A DNA stretch of 64,000 bases, from assembly GCA_030323885.1 (NCBI GenBank), contig CM059198.1:79491911-79555910 (forward strand), in the 5' to 3' direction. The translations under genes and the position numbers were made by a program. Origin of the DNA: Branchipolynoe longqiensis (lineage: Eukaryota; Annelida; Polychaeta; Phyllodocida; Polynoidae). A model generated the notes under the pieces. That model was not told the origin of the DNA. It saw only the letters and a list, made by a program, of their open reading frames with translations, and did no database searches. This document shows, piece by piece, positions 10,206-19,707 of this stretch (its first letter is position 1; every line of letters starts with the position of its first letter).

Positions 10206-10574
10206 AATAACAATTTCATAGTAAATAGTAATTGGTTTTCTTCATCTTCTCCTATTTTCAGCTTGAATGGAAGGAAGGAGGAAAGGAAGAAAGAAAAGAA
10301 GCAGAGAGAGAGAGAAAAGGAAAGGATAATCATTCATTCGGTCATTCATTTATTATTATTTCTATTGAATGTGATACCCCACCTGTGAACAAATATATAT
10401 TTGTATATATATAAATAAAAACTGAGTACACATACCTGCTGCTTGTCCATTTTAATCTTTCATATATTATTATTCATTCATATTGAATACTTGCTTGAAG
10501 TGATGGTAGTGTAGGTGGTATCCTTGATTGACTGACTAAGTGATTAGAAAGATGTGCTAGTCTAAAGTGAGGAA

Positions 10575-10800
10575 AAAAGGTCAAATGAGTTCAACCAAAA
10601 ACAGATGTCCATCCTGCAAGTGAAGGTCAAAAAGGTCAAATGAGTTCAACCAACAACAGATGTCCATCCTGCAAGCGAAGGTCAAATGAGTTCAACCAAA
10701 ATGAGATGCCCAACCTGAAAGGTAGAATGGTGACGTCATCAATCCAGTCAAAAAGGTCAAATGAGTTCAACCTAAAACAGATGGCCATCCTGCAAGCACA
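10575..10800. repeat. Minisatellite, ~52-bp unit
   Basis: The phrase GGTCAAATGAGTTCAACC recurs four times (starting near 10577, 10628, 10681 and 10758), each followed by an ACAGATGTCCATCCTGCAAG-like phrase. Two further TCATTTAAGGTCATT units follow to 10850. No coding function is evident. Confidence 0.8.
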
Positions 10801-10998
10801 CAATGGGTCATTTAAGGTCATTGTCCCACCATAGAGGGTTCATTTAAGGTCATTATGTAACATGGACCTATATGGGTCCTCTCTATACTACTACTATAGA
10901 TTTCCGTTTTCTTGCCACAGACGACTTTCATCCCTGTGTCTTGGTATTCTGTACCATATTAGAAGTGGGCAGGAAGAGTGAGGAAGAAAGTGATGTTG

Positions 10999-11200
10999 AT
11001 TGATTGACTGGTGGGTGCTTTACGCCGTGTCGGCAGCATAGGATATTTGTTTTGTTATGTATACCATTGCTTTTACATCTAAAACTATGCAATCAATTAT
11101 GTGTCAATCATTAAATTAAAAAGTTCACAATTATATATTTGTTGCCAAGGGAAATACATTTCCATCCAGTAATTAAAGGTTCCATACATATAGCTATTGT
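10999..11200 (-). repeat. Dispersed repeat, SINE-like, copy 2
   Basis: Reverse-complement counterpart of 120-346, beginning with a TGATTGATTG tail and GCTTTACGCCGTGTCGGCAGC. The copies are clearly related but diverged, so both are old. Confidence 0.6.
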
Positions 11201-11448
11201 CAAAACAATAAACTCCTAACAAAACTACAAAGGGCTACTACCCAGATAGCACACAGCCGTCGGCCCGACGGCAGCCGCTCCGTCGGGCCAACAGAGGAAA
11301 TCGCCGTTGGGCCGACGTTGTTTTGTCCAACCTCCCCGCCGTCGACTCAACGGCGGCATCCGCCGTAGGCCCGACGGCGGCAATCGCCGTCGAGCCGACG
11401 GCGAGAGGTTGGGCAAAATGTCGGCCTGATGGCGGCTGCCGCTGTAGG

Positions 11449-11767
11449 CCCGACACAATATATTTATTCAAAATTAATAGAAAACCTTAGAAACTTAATA
11501 TAATCTTTTTGGTAAACATGTTTTCTATATGTGTACCAAACGATTTGTTTCGACGTGGTGTGGTTTTAGAGATATTTCACTTTTTCTGTATATGGGTTAG
11601 TGTTAGTGTTACTGTTAGTTAGTGTTAGTGAAAAGTGAAATATCTCTAAAACCACACAACCTATTAACAAATCGCTTGGTACACATATAGAAAACATCTT
11701 TACCGAAAAGATTATATTAAATTTATAAGGTTTTCTATTAATTTAAAATAAATATATTGTGTCGGGC
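11449..11767. repeat. Long internal palindrome of T1
   Basis: Positions 11449-11592 are repeated in inverse orientation at 11626-11767, from GGCCCGACACAATATATTTA to its complement, around a GTTAGTGTTAGTG loop. Arms are ~143 bp with few mismatches. It could form a cruciform or a hairpin RNA. Confidence 0.85.
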
Positions 11768-11829
11768 CTACGGCGTTTGCTGGAAAAAACCAAGATGGCG
11801 GTGCTTCGACAGCATTCCGTACCGAATAA

Positions 11830-12206
11830 TTAAAATCATATTAACACGAATAATTCCATTAATACGTCGTAATAAATTACAAAACTTTTACAAAATAATC
11901 TAAACATATTAATAAACAAACCTGTTAAATAATTCCTTAAAATTCCTGGGATTTCTGGAATTATTTGTTGAAAAAGAACACTGCTCAACGATCGCACGTG
12001 TTCCGGTGGCGACTTGAACTGAGTTGACGGTTAAATCGCATTAACACGAATAATTCCATTAATACGTCGTAATAAATTACAAAACTTTTACAAAATAATC
12101 TAAACATATTAATAACCAAACCTGTTAAATAATTCCTTTAAATTTCTGGGATTTCTGGAGTTATTTGTTGAAAAAGAACACCGGTCAACGATCGCACGTG
12201 TTCCAC
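11830..12206. repeat. Direct duplication in T1, ~206-bp unit
   Basis: The segment beginning ATTAACACGAATAATTCCAT at ~11840 recurs at ~12044 and runs to CAACGATCGCACGTGTTCC in both copies. Only scattered differences are visible, so the duplication is recent relative to the element. A YY1-like CCAAGATGGCGG word lies just before it at 11790. Confidence 0.8.
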
Positions 12207-12259
12207 TGGCAACTCGAGCCGGAAACCAAATTTAAAGAACTGCGCATGCGTGGATCAAC

Positions 12260-12660
12260 ACCGTCGACCCGACGGTGGCTCGACGGTGGCCTACATGTGG
12301 AAAATCAATGGAAACCAGCGGCGAACCACCACCGTCGGCCCGACGATGGCTCGACGGTGGCCCAAATGTGCAAAAGTTTGAAACCCAGTGGCGAACCTCC
12401 ACCGTCGGCCCAACGGTGGCCCAACAGTGGCCCACATGTGCAAAAGTTTGAAACCCAGCGGCGAGACACCACCCTCGGCCCGACGTTGGCTCGACGGTGG
12501 CCCACATGTGCAAAAGATTGAAACCCAGCAGCGAACCTCCACCGTCGGCCCGACGGTGGCCCGACAGTGGCTCAAATCTGGAAAGAGATTGAAAACCAAT
12601 GTCGAACCTCCACTGTCGGCCCAACGGTGGCCTGACGGTGGAAAGTCGGTGCCGACGGTG
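12260..12660. repeat. 70-bp tandem array in T1
   Basis: Six units start near 12260, 12331, 12401, 12471, 12541 and 12612. Each opens with ACCGTCGGCCCGACGGTGGC or a variant and continues with CCACATGTGCAAAAGTTTGA. The opening block is itself a palindrome, so each unit can fold. Frames through the array are open but encode no known protein. Confidence 0.9.
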
Positions 12661-12706
12661 CGACCAATAGCCGACGTTGGCCCGACGGCTGTGTGCTATC
12701 TGGGTA

Positions 12707-12870
12707 GAGCAAATAATGCACCACTACTGAAGCAGGCCAGAAGCCAAATAAAAGCTCATGAGAGAAGCATGCTGGAAATGGCTGCCAAGGTGTGGAATGC
12801 CCAAACGGTAAAGGAACGACAAATTCCTGACCTAAAAACTTACAAAAAATATCTGTGCAAATTAGGCTAG
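12707..12870 (+). pseudogene. LINE ORF2 C-terminal fragment
   Basis: The frame contains KVWNAQTVKERQIPDLKTYK before a stop. This resembles the far C-terminus of many non-LTR retrotransposon RT proteins, where a KLWNSLP...-like phrase precedes the end. Directly before T1, positions ~11212-11240 encode LLTKLQRAT, also typical of that region, so T1 appears to have inserted in this reading frame. The match is by motif memory only. Positions 12871-13596 show no gene I can support. Confidence 0.4.
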
Positions 12871-13596
12871 GAAACCCCCACTAAGCTGCACTGCAAAGGG
12901 GCATGTGATGTGTCATGGCCCACCAGCGGGATGACCAATGGAAGGTAACCATACCAAGAGTAGCCAGATAACACACCACACAGCTATGTACAAGCCTATG
13001 ATATGCAAATAGGAGTAGGCTAGTCTAGGAATAAGAGTAGAACAAAATAAAATACCATAGCCATACCAACCAATTATCTATCTGCTGCTGAAATGCAGGC
13101 AATCAAATAACTTATCAGCAGCTACTGTGGTAAGATAACACCAACACTACAACTGGCCAGCATTGAAAACTAGCCTCGGTACCCGGGCTTAAATGCTATG
13201 GACAGTATAAATACAGCCTCAATACATTTTTTTTTAAAGTCCTATTATTTGTACATTTGGGGCCTGTTGATAGTTGTGTAATGTATAGATAAAAGCCGTG
13301 CCCTTACCCACAGAAGGGTTGAATGACAACTATGTAGAAATTCGAGCAAAACCTGTTTTGGTATGAGCAGGAACTGAAGTTCCTGGTTCCAGGATTCAGT
13401 AACAATCTATAATGGTGACATGCAAAAAAAGCAGGTGGCCGCCCCAAAATGTTCTCGATTAGACATTTATAGTGTATTAAGCTACATAACATAATGTATT
13501 TAACAATTCAAAACTAGCGAGTAAAAATGAGATGTATGTAAAGAATATATTTTGTTGCATAGATTAAGAATGTATTTGGTCATTTCCTTTACACAG

Positions 13597-13658
13597 CCTC
13601 TCGACACTCTTTCTAGTGGGTTGTTCAGCAGCCCTCTCTCAGGATCAGTGCTGTGGTA
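13597..13658 (+). CDS. Host exon, fucolectin-type lectin domain (part 1)
   Basis: A 62-bp exon bounded by a good acceptor (a T-rich tract ending TTTCCTTTACACAG) and a consensus donor (GTAAGT). In its second frame it ends ...LSQDQCCG, and one leftover base joins in phase to the next exon. The two-Cys phrase before the next exon fits the mid-part of fucolectin tachylectin-4 pentraxin (FTP) domains, where a D-C-C segment precedes a conserved N-G-T/V-x-V stretch. The exon is short and the upstream exons are not identified, so the call rests on splice phase and context. Confidence 0.55.
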
Positions 13659-13783
13659 GTAAGTACATAATGATGTAATATCTTTGTTTAATTTTCTGTT
13701 TTTCTCTATCCAACTATGGGGGAATGCAAGGCAATACGTCAGCTTTTGTCTAAGCATTGTTATTATCTTTCTCTATTCATCAG

Positions 13784-13993
13784 AGACCACCTCCAATGGG
13801 ACCAAAGTATGGTTTAGCAATGGAGATTTCCGGGGCGACTCTTTATGCGGTGTAATATCGGGGAACCACAAACGAGTGACACTTCACTGTGAGAGCATTA
13901 TGCCCTTCAAATATGTTTACTTCAAATTAAAGACGCATCCCACGATCAATCCAGGGCTGTGTGAAATTGATGTTCGAGGTTATAGATATAGAG
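13784..13993 (+). CDS. Host exon, fucolectin-type (FTP) domain, C-terminal half
   Basis: A 210-bp exon between acceptor CTATTCATCAG and donor GTAAGT. It encodes NGTKVWFSNG, SLCGVISG, VTLHCES and then KYVYFKLKT...LCEIDVRGY. The order Cys-Gly, a C-x-S/G segment, Y-V-Y-x-x-L and L-C-E-x-x-V-x-G is the signature of the eel-fucolectin/FTP fold, a secreted carbohydrate-binding lectin domain used in innate recognition and adhesion. Proteins of this family are usually multi-exon and secreted, but no signal peptide or transmembrane part is in view. The 125-bp intron before it is intact. This is the best-supported host coding sequence in the window. Confidence 0.75.
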
Positions 13994-14041
13994 GTAAGTT
14001 CTTTGTATTATGTTACCTTCTATGCTGCCGCAGAACATAAG

Positions 14042-14159
14042 ATTAAGTTTCAGAAGAAAAGGTTCAAGGACTGCCTTGAATACAACCTGAAGAAATGTGA
14101 TATCAACACCAGTGAACACTACAACCTGGAAAATAGTGCCCAAGGACAGGAGTTCATGG
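14042..14159 (+). pseudogene. Non-LTR retrotransposon RT tail fragment
   Basis: The frame reads QKKRFKDCLEYNLKKCDIN and, after a one-base shift, KDRSSW. This matches the common LINE C-terminal phrase in which a K-R-F/Y-K-D-x-L-K-x-x-L-K-K-C-N-I segment is followed by A-Q-D-R-x-x-W-R. It is a short, frameshifted fragment directly against the LTR of element C. Confidence 0.5.
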
Positions 14160-14243
14160 TGTAATAACGTAGGTCCGAACGCGTTGAGATGTATGTCGCT
14201 ACTGGCTTTATTACGGTGCTCGTCACACTACACTGGTCCCTAC
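14160..14243 (-). repeat. 3' LTR of Gypsy element C, part 1
   Basis: Begins TGTAATAACG and stops at CCTAC, where element B is inserted. The remaining 24 bases, ending ATCACA, lie at 19082-19105, next to a polypurine tract on the minus strand. Joined, the LTR would be about 108 bp. No 5' partner was found, since element C is truncated near 22636. Confidence 0.65.
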
Positions 14244-14395
14244 TGTAAGATCTGTAGAAGGAACAAGACGTTGACAGCTGTGTCTCATGATAGCAAGTGA
14301 AGTTTATTGGCCCACTGTTTACCTTGTTGCTTCATCACATGACCTGTCGCTGGTTCCCGACTCCCACACATAGACCGGTGTGTCTATACATCACA
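14244..14395 (-). repeat. 3' LTR of Gypsy element B
   Basis: 152 bp, TGTAAGATC to ACATCACA. By eye it is identical along its whole length to 18925-19076. It is flanked by CCTAC on its left; the same CCTAC follows the right LTR at 19077-19081, giving a perfect 5-bp target duplication. The polypurine tract AAAAGGGAGA adjoins it on the minus strand (14396-14405). Confidence 0.95.
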
Positions 14396-14950
14396 TCTCC
14401 CTTTTATATGGAAACAACATTGTATAACCGAACATGACTTTGTCTAACAATCAACTTACATCAAACCTTTTTACACAACTATCTGCTTTACAGTTATGTT
14501 TATGACAATGTGCTTCACATTTACAGGACCTTCAATACAGTTACTAAAGAATCATGTACGATATTTATTTGCTTCCACGGTTTTAACTTACCCTCGTATG
14601 CCACCTCTTTTCCGGCATCTCCTACATGGACTATCTTGCCATTTGTTACATTATCTTATTCTTAAATTTTTTTATTTTATTTTTTTTATTATTATTATTA
14701 TTTTTTTTTAGTGGCTGCTGCCTTTCTCGCGATCTCGTGCTCCTTAAAAAAAACCTACCAAACATGTTTTATGGTTGTTTTCGACTTAAACACTAACATC
14801 AATAGATCTTGGCTTCACATTTTATCATTATCCTTCACACTGCACTTTCGGATTTACCATAGCTTGACTTCATTCAGTCGTCATCAATCGTTCAGCCTAC
14901 AGCTTGGCCTGACTACTCTGCCATATCGTGTTGTGTATGGCGCCCTAATT

Positions 14951-17286
14951 TCACTCTTTATTGCTTGATCGCTGGCCTTTGGAATAGGTGTTTGGCCCCT
15001 TGGCTGTGTTTTTATGTTTTGATTGGTTGTCAGCTGTCACCTTTGACCGTGTTTGCATGTTCTTCCCTATGCTCTGTTCCTTTACAATGAGGGTTCTGTT
15101 TCTTCTTAATATTCTATTATCACTATTTCTAATCAGATAATCTCGTCTATTTGTGTGGTTTATATCTACAATCGTGCCTTTTTTCCATGCCCCTTCATGC
15201 TTTATATACCGTATTTTGTCATTTTGTTGTAGTTCATTATGCGGTCTTTTCGCATTTCGGTCCTGGTAGTATTTCTGTTTGTTTTGCACACATTTGAATT
15301 GTAACTTTTGTGTTGTTTGTATTGTTGGTTTTAATAACTTCGGTATCACAGGTATATTTGACCTTAGCCTCCTGCTCATAAGGAGCTGGGCTGGGGATGC
15401 TCTTAGTACGTCAAGGGTGGTATTTCGGTAAGCTAATAAAGCTAGATTCACATCTGTGTTATTTGCCTTGGCCTTTTTCAATAATGCTTTCACAGTTTGT
15501 ATTGCCCTTTCAGCTTGCCCATTACTTCGTGGGTATAACGGACTTGATCGATTTGATTGAAAACCATACAGTACTGCAAATTTTCTGTATTCCTCACTTA
15601 CAAACTGTGGTCCGTTATCGGAAACAACTTCCTTTGGTATGCCATGCCGGCCGAAACACTCTTTCATGCCCTCAATTACTGCTCTCGCTGTGGTATTTAC
15701 CAATTTAATTACCTCAGGATATTTTGAAAAATAGTCAACAATCAATAAATAGTTTTCATGTTCATAATAAAATAAATCAGCTCCTACCTCATAGAATGGA
15801 ATCTGTGGTATTTCATGGTTAATCAATGGCTCTTTTTGTGGCCGATTTCTCTCCTCCAGACATATATTGCATCTCGACACCGTATCTTGTATTTGTTTAT
15901 CTAACCCCGGCCCGAAAATGTAGTCGCGGGCCAGCTGTTTGCATTTAACGACACCGAGATGTGAGCTGTGTATTTTATTAAGCATATTTTGTTGCAATTT
16001 GTGTGGAATTACTATTCGTGTGTTTTTCATTATTACATTTCTATGTATTGTCAAATCGTCTTTATATGTTTGATATGGCTTCATTTCCGGAGGAGTGTCT
16101 TTGTCATCTGGCCAACCTTGTTGAACGTATTCTTTTAACTTGTTTAGAGTTGGATCTCTGTTGGTTTCATACGCTATTTCTTCCAACTCTTCCTCAACGT
16201 ACCTTAAAGCTGCAATAGACATTGATGCATCATATAAATTATGCGGTTTCACATTTGTTGTGTGCGCTCTTGACAGCGTATCGGCAAAATACATATCTAT
16301 CCCTTTTATGTACACTACTTTCAAATCATAATTCTGCATTCTCATTCTCATTCTCTGTAACCTGGCAGTTAACTCATGTATCGGTTTATTCATTATATTC
16401 ACGAGAGGCTTGTGATCTCTTTCGACCGTGACTTCTTGGCCAAAAATATACTCGTGAAATTTGGCACAGCCGAAACAGATCGCAAGCATCTCTTTCTCAA
16501 TCACAGCATAGTTACTCTGACATTTATCTAATGCTTTTGATGCCAAACTAATAATCCTTTTTTCCTGAAACAATGCCGCACCCAGCCCTGACTTAGATGC
16601 ATCTACTTGCATCGTCAGGTTTTTCTCCACTTCGTAATATTTCAACACAGGAGCCGTGATCAGTAACATTTTCAATTTGTCAAAGGCCTCCTCTTGTGGT
16701 GCATCCCAGTGCCAGGCTACAGTTTTAGTTAACAAGATTCTCAAAGGCTTGGCTATCTCCGATAAATTAGGAATAAACTTATGGACATATCCAACCATCC
16801 CCAAGAATCTTTGCACACCTGATTTGTCGGATGGGGTTGCCATTTCATTGATCGCCGGTACTCGCTCCGGGTTTGGCTTAAGGCCCTCAGCTGTTAACAA
16901 ATGTCCCACATACTCTACCTCTGTTCTACATACACATGATTTTTTAGGGTTTAATTTTAATCCAACTTCTCTAGCTTTCATTAACACCGCTTCCAATCTG
17001 TTGTTATGTTCTTTTATGTTGCATCCGTAAATTAGAATGTCATCAGCTATTACTGTTACTCCTTGTAATCCTCTAAGTATTTTATCCATCTCTTGGATGA
17101 AAATATCCCCAGCCGTCTTTATCCCAAAAGGCAGCCGGGTATATCTATAGCGACCCCAAGGGGTATTAAAGGTACATAGGCGTGAACTTGGCTCATCGAG
17201 GACAACCTGCCAATAACCGCTTTGTTCATCTAACACTGTAAAATATTGAGTGCCCGCGGTCTGAGCTACAACTTGTTCAACAGTTC
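14951..17286 (-). CDS. pol: Gypsy-type RT, RNase H and integrase, element B
   Basis: A 761-residue frame from 17236, with its real start upstream in the previous frame. It holds RT motif A (LDEQSGYWQ), the catalytic pair ADDILIYG (65-66), RNase H (VDASKSGLGAALF, ADTLSRAH), the integrase finger (H423/H426, C456/C459) and core D487, D540, E576 with 35 residues between the last two. All catalytic residues are present. A basic chromatin-tail region follows. The protein copies element RNA and inserts the DNA. It follows the NC-PR frame, from which it is separated by a single missing base near 17305 (RGHIQ-stop where RGPYPI is expected). With identical LTRs this is the youngest element in the window. 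Confidence 0.93.
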
Positions 17287-18447
17287 TTATTGGATATGGC
17301 CCCGGAGAATAGCCTTATTCAGCTTGGTGGGGTCCAAGCACACTCTAATTTTGTCCGGTTTCTTCACAATGGTAATAGAATTTACCCACTCTGTTGGTTC
17401 ATTTTGCTCTACTATCACCCCCAATTTCAGCATGCGATCCAGTTCCTCCCGCACTGCACCGCTAATTGCATGAGGGATGCGCCTGGGTGGATCAATTACA
17501 GGGGAAATGCTACTGTCTACATGGATCGTAGCATTAACCTTAATGCAACCCAACCCTGTAAATACATCATTATAATTCTTTACCATTTTTCTTGCTTCTC
17601 GGTTCTCCACCTGAGGCTGTACTTCAACGTTCACACTATTTATTCTCTCGATGAGCTTGAGGCTGACACACGCCTCCTTCCCGAGTATCGGGCATCCATT
17701 GTCAATTACTTGAAATGTCAGAGGTACTCCTCGCACATTGATTATCACTTCTCCTCGCGGGTGTATTCTTTCACCAGAATACGTGATGAGCCGACACCAT
17801 GGTTTCTCCATGGCCATGTTCGGCAATGTCATGAATACACTTTCAGGCAGAATATTTGCCTGCGACCCACTGTCTAATTTAAATTGTACGCTCACATTAC
17901 ATATGTTGACATCCTCGAACCAAAGTCTCATCTGTTCACTTCCATTGGCTCCTACCGCTCCGACTTCCATATCACTTGAAACCTCTCTGACGAACATGTC
18001 GTCCAACTCCGCCTCTTCCCTCCTAGCTGACGCACCTCCCTGTTCATCTTCATATCTCTCTTGTTCATCCATATTTATGGCGTTCACTGGTGTTCGCAGT
18101 CGCTGTTCACTTCTACACACTTTAGCGAAATGCCCTATACGCCCACATGTAATGCACTGCTTTCCCTGTGCAGGGCAGGCCTCTCTCGTGTGTATATATC
18201 CACACCGAGTGCACTCGTTCCGGCGGGGGGCGTTTCCCGTCGGTGCCATTCGCCTGTTCCGCACCGGTGGTACTGTTGCCGGGGGGCGTGGCATTGCCTG
18301 CGCGCGTGACGAAAAAGGGGGGCGTGTCCTTCTGTTTTCCCACCGGCTCACTTCATGGACTTCAGTGTCTCCTTGCCTGTCCGTATTACAGGCTAACCGT
18401 GTTGAATCATGCTCACTTAGCCTGCATAATTCTAAACAATGGTGCAA
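17287..18447 (-). CDS. Nucleocapsid and protease part of element B, plus RT start
   Basis: A 386-residue frame with two zinc knuckles (C79-x2-C82...C91 and a CCHC at C98, C101, H106, C111), an acidic spacer, an aspartic protease (KLDSGSQANIL, catalytic Asp at 192; later GCPILGKEACVSL) and the first RT segment (NSITIVKKPDKIRVCLDP). It is cut off by a one-base shift at its end. Protease processes the polyprotein. At its start the frame is out of phase with gag: compared with element E, about nine codons between the KSDK and DLTL segments are missing, so gag and NC are no longer joined. Confidence 0.88.
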   Translation of the reverse strand: MHHCLELCRLSEHDSTRLACNTDRQGDTEVHEVSRWENRRTRPPFSSRAQAMPRPPATVPPVRNRRMAPTGNAPRRNECTRCGYIHTREACPAQGKQCITCGRIGHFAKVCRSEQRLRTPVNAINMDEQERYEDEQGGASARREEAELDDMFVREVSSDMEVGAVGANGSEQMRLWFEDVNICNVSVQFKLDSGSQANILPESVFMTLPNMAMEKPWCRLITYSGERIHPRGEVIINVRGVPLTFQVIDNGCPILGKEACVSLKLIERINSVNVEVQPQVENREARKMVKNYNDVFTGLGCIKVNATIHVDSSISPVIDPPRRIPHAISGAVREELDRMLKLGVIVEQNEPTEWVNSITIVKKPDKIRVCLDPTKLNKAILRGHIQ

Positions 18448-18449
18448 AG

Positions 18450-18893
18450 TTAAATCAACTTGTCACTCTTCACACCACAGACTAATCTATCACACAATAT
18501 AGATTCTTCCGAGTCCCCAAAATCGCACAGGGCGATCCGGTGCTGTAGCTCTCTCACATACGAGTCCATTCCTTCGGAGCCCTGGTTATACGTATTGAAC
18601 TGGTATCTTACAATAGTCCGGTTCGACTTACCCGTGCAGTATTTCTTGAAAGCCTCCGTCAATGGAATCATCTTGTCTTGTTCGCCTGTCTCAAACTGCA
18701 TAGTTTCAAATACTTTTTGAGCCTCTGTCCCCGCGACATACAGAAACGAATTACACTGCATTTGTTCACTCTTAGAGCTGATTCCTGTAGCCCCGGCATA
18801 CAACGTGTACATACGGAACCAAGTCCGCCAATTTAGTGCCACATTTCCTTCCAAATTTAAGGGAGCCGGTGGCCTCAATCCTGTCGACGTCAT
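18450..18893 (-). CDS. gag: Gag capsid region, element B
   Basis: I place the start at the ATG at 18893 (MTSTGLRPPAPL), which aligns with MALSGLKPPRPL of element E. Conserved segments follow: NWRTWFRMY, YVAGTEAQKVFE, MDSYVRELQHRIALCDFG and ILCDRLVCGVK. This is the alpha-helical Gypsy capsid region. The frame stops at 18450 because of a small deletion relative to element E. The frame is also open upstream to 18947, but that part overlaps the primer site and LTR. Confidence 0.85.
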   Translation of the reverse strand: MTSTGLRPPAPLNLEGNVALNWRTWFRMYTLYAGATGISSKSEQMQCNSFLYVAGTEAQKVFETMQFETGEQDKMIPLTEAFKKYCTGKSNRTIVRYQFNTYNQGSEGMDSYVRELQHRIALCDFGDSEESILCDRLVCGVKSDKLI

Positions 18894-18912
18894 GTTGGCA
18901 TTTGTTCGTGTA

Positions 18913-18924
18913 CATCTGACACCA
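18913..18924 (-). promoter_or_regulatory. tRNA-Leu-type primer-binding site, element B
   Basis: TGGTGTCAGATG on the minus strand directly follows the 5' LTR. It is identical to those of elements A and E. Confidence 0.8.
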
Positions 18925-19076
18925 TGTAAGATCTGTAGAAGGAACAAGACGTTGACAGCTGTGTCTCATGATAGCAAGTGAAGTTTATTGGCCCACTGTT
19001 TACCTTGTTGCTTCATCACATGACCTGTCGCTGGTTCCCGACTCCCACACATAGACCGGTGTGTCTATACATCACA
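18925..19076 (-). repeat. 5' LTR of Gypsy element B
   Basis: 152 bp, identical by eye to 14244-14395. Followed by the CCTAC target duplication and the rest of the LTR of element C. Confidence 0.95.
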
Positions 19077-19081
19077 CCTAC

Positions 19082-19113
19082 CATGCGCTATATGCACACA
19101 TCACATCCCCCCT
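19082..19113 (-). repeat. 3' LTR of element C, part 2, and polypurine tract
   Basis: CATGCGCTATATGCACACAT followed by CACA completes the LTR begun at 14160. On the minus strand the adjoining GAAGGGGGGA (to ~19115) is a good polypurine tract. Positions 19116-19700 are the non-coding 3' part of element C. Confidence 0.7.
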
Positions 19114-19707
19114 TCATACAGGTGATACAGCGGGATGTTACATGGCCCGTATATTGTTCTTGGAGTCCATACATCTAGATTTCACAATAAACATTCAATC
19201 AGGTTTTACTCATGATTTTTATATTAAACATAGTTGATTCAATTACAGTTGTGTCTTGAACTGTCAATGTTCACACAGTGCATCATCTATCTTTATAACA
19301 AACTCAATCATCCGGCAAATTTTCATCACATGACAAATGACAATTTTCATAAGTAAATATTTCTCACTATAATGACATTCATTACCTCTGGATTTTCATC
19401 TTCAATCAGAACCTCACTATCTTTAGCTACTACAATTACATTACTAACATGTGAGTTCTCCCCACCACCTAGCAAATCTGTTGCCACAAATGGGCTCACC
19501 ACCTGCTCTACTTCATAAGTCTAATTTAACCACTGGTCTAATTGTTCGACCAAACCTCAAGGTTTTAATTGGGTGTTGTTTTATGTGCATGGTGGGTTGG
19601 TCTGGAAGTAGGTTATCTTCTGGTGTGTTTACTGTTGTAATGTTTGTATTGTCCGTTGCCTGGGACGTTTTAATTAAATGTATTCTGTTCCTGTTTAATT
19701 GGTTGTT

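Larger units (their letters stand above)
11241..12704. mobile_element. Non-autonomous DNA transposon T1 flanked by TA
   Basis: The ends are inverse copies: CCCAGATAGCACACAGCCGT on the left and its complement ending in GTGTGCTATCTGGG on the right. Each end is flanked by TA (11239-11240 and 12705-12706). TA duplication suggests a Tc1/mariner-like mechanism; this is inference. No transposase is encoded. The body is unusually modular: GC-rich CCGTCGG/CCGACGG palindromes at both ends, a long AT-rich palindrome, a ~206-bp direct duplication and a 70-bp tandem array, each listed separately. Confidence 0.8.

Noticed and set aside
12165..12870. 118- to 160-residue frames over the 70-bp array
   Set aside because: The 70-bp period is not a multiple of three and similar open frames exist on the opposite strand, so the openness comes from the repeat. 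Only the tail after 12707 has LINE-like motifs.
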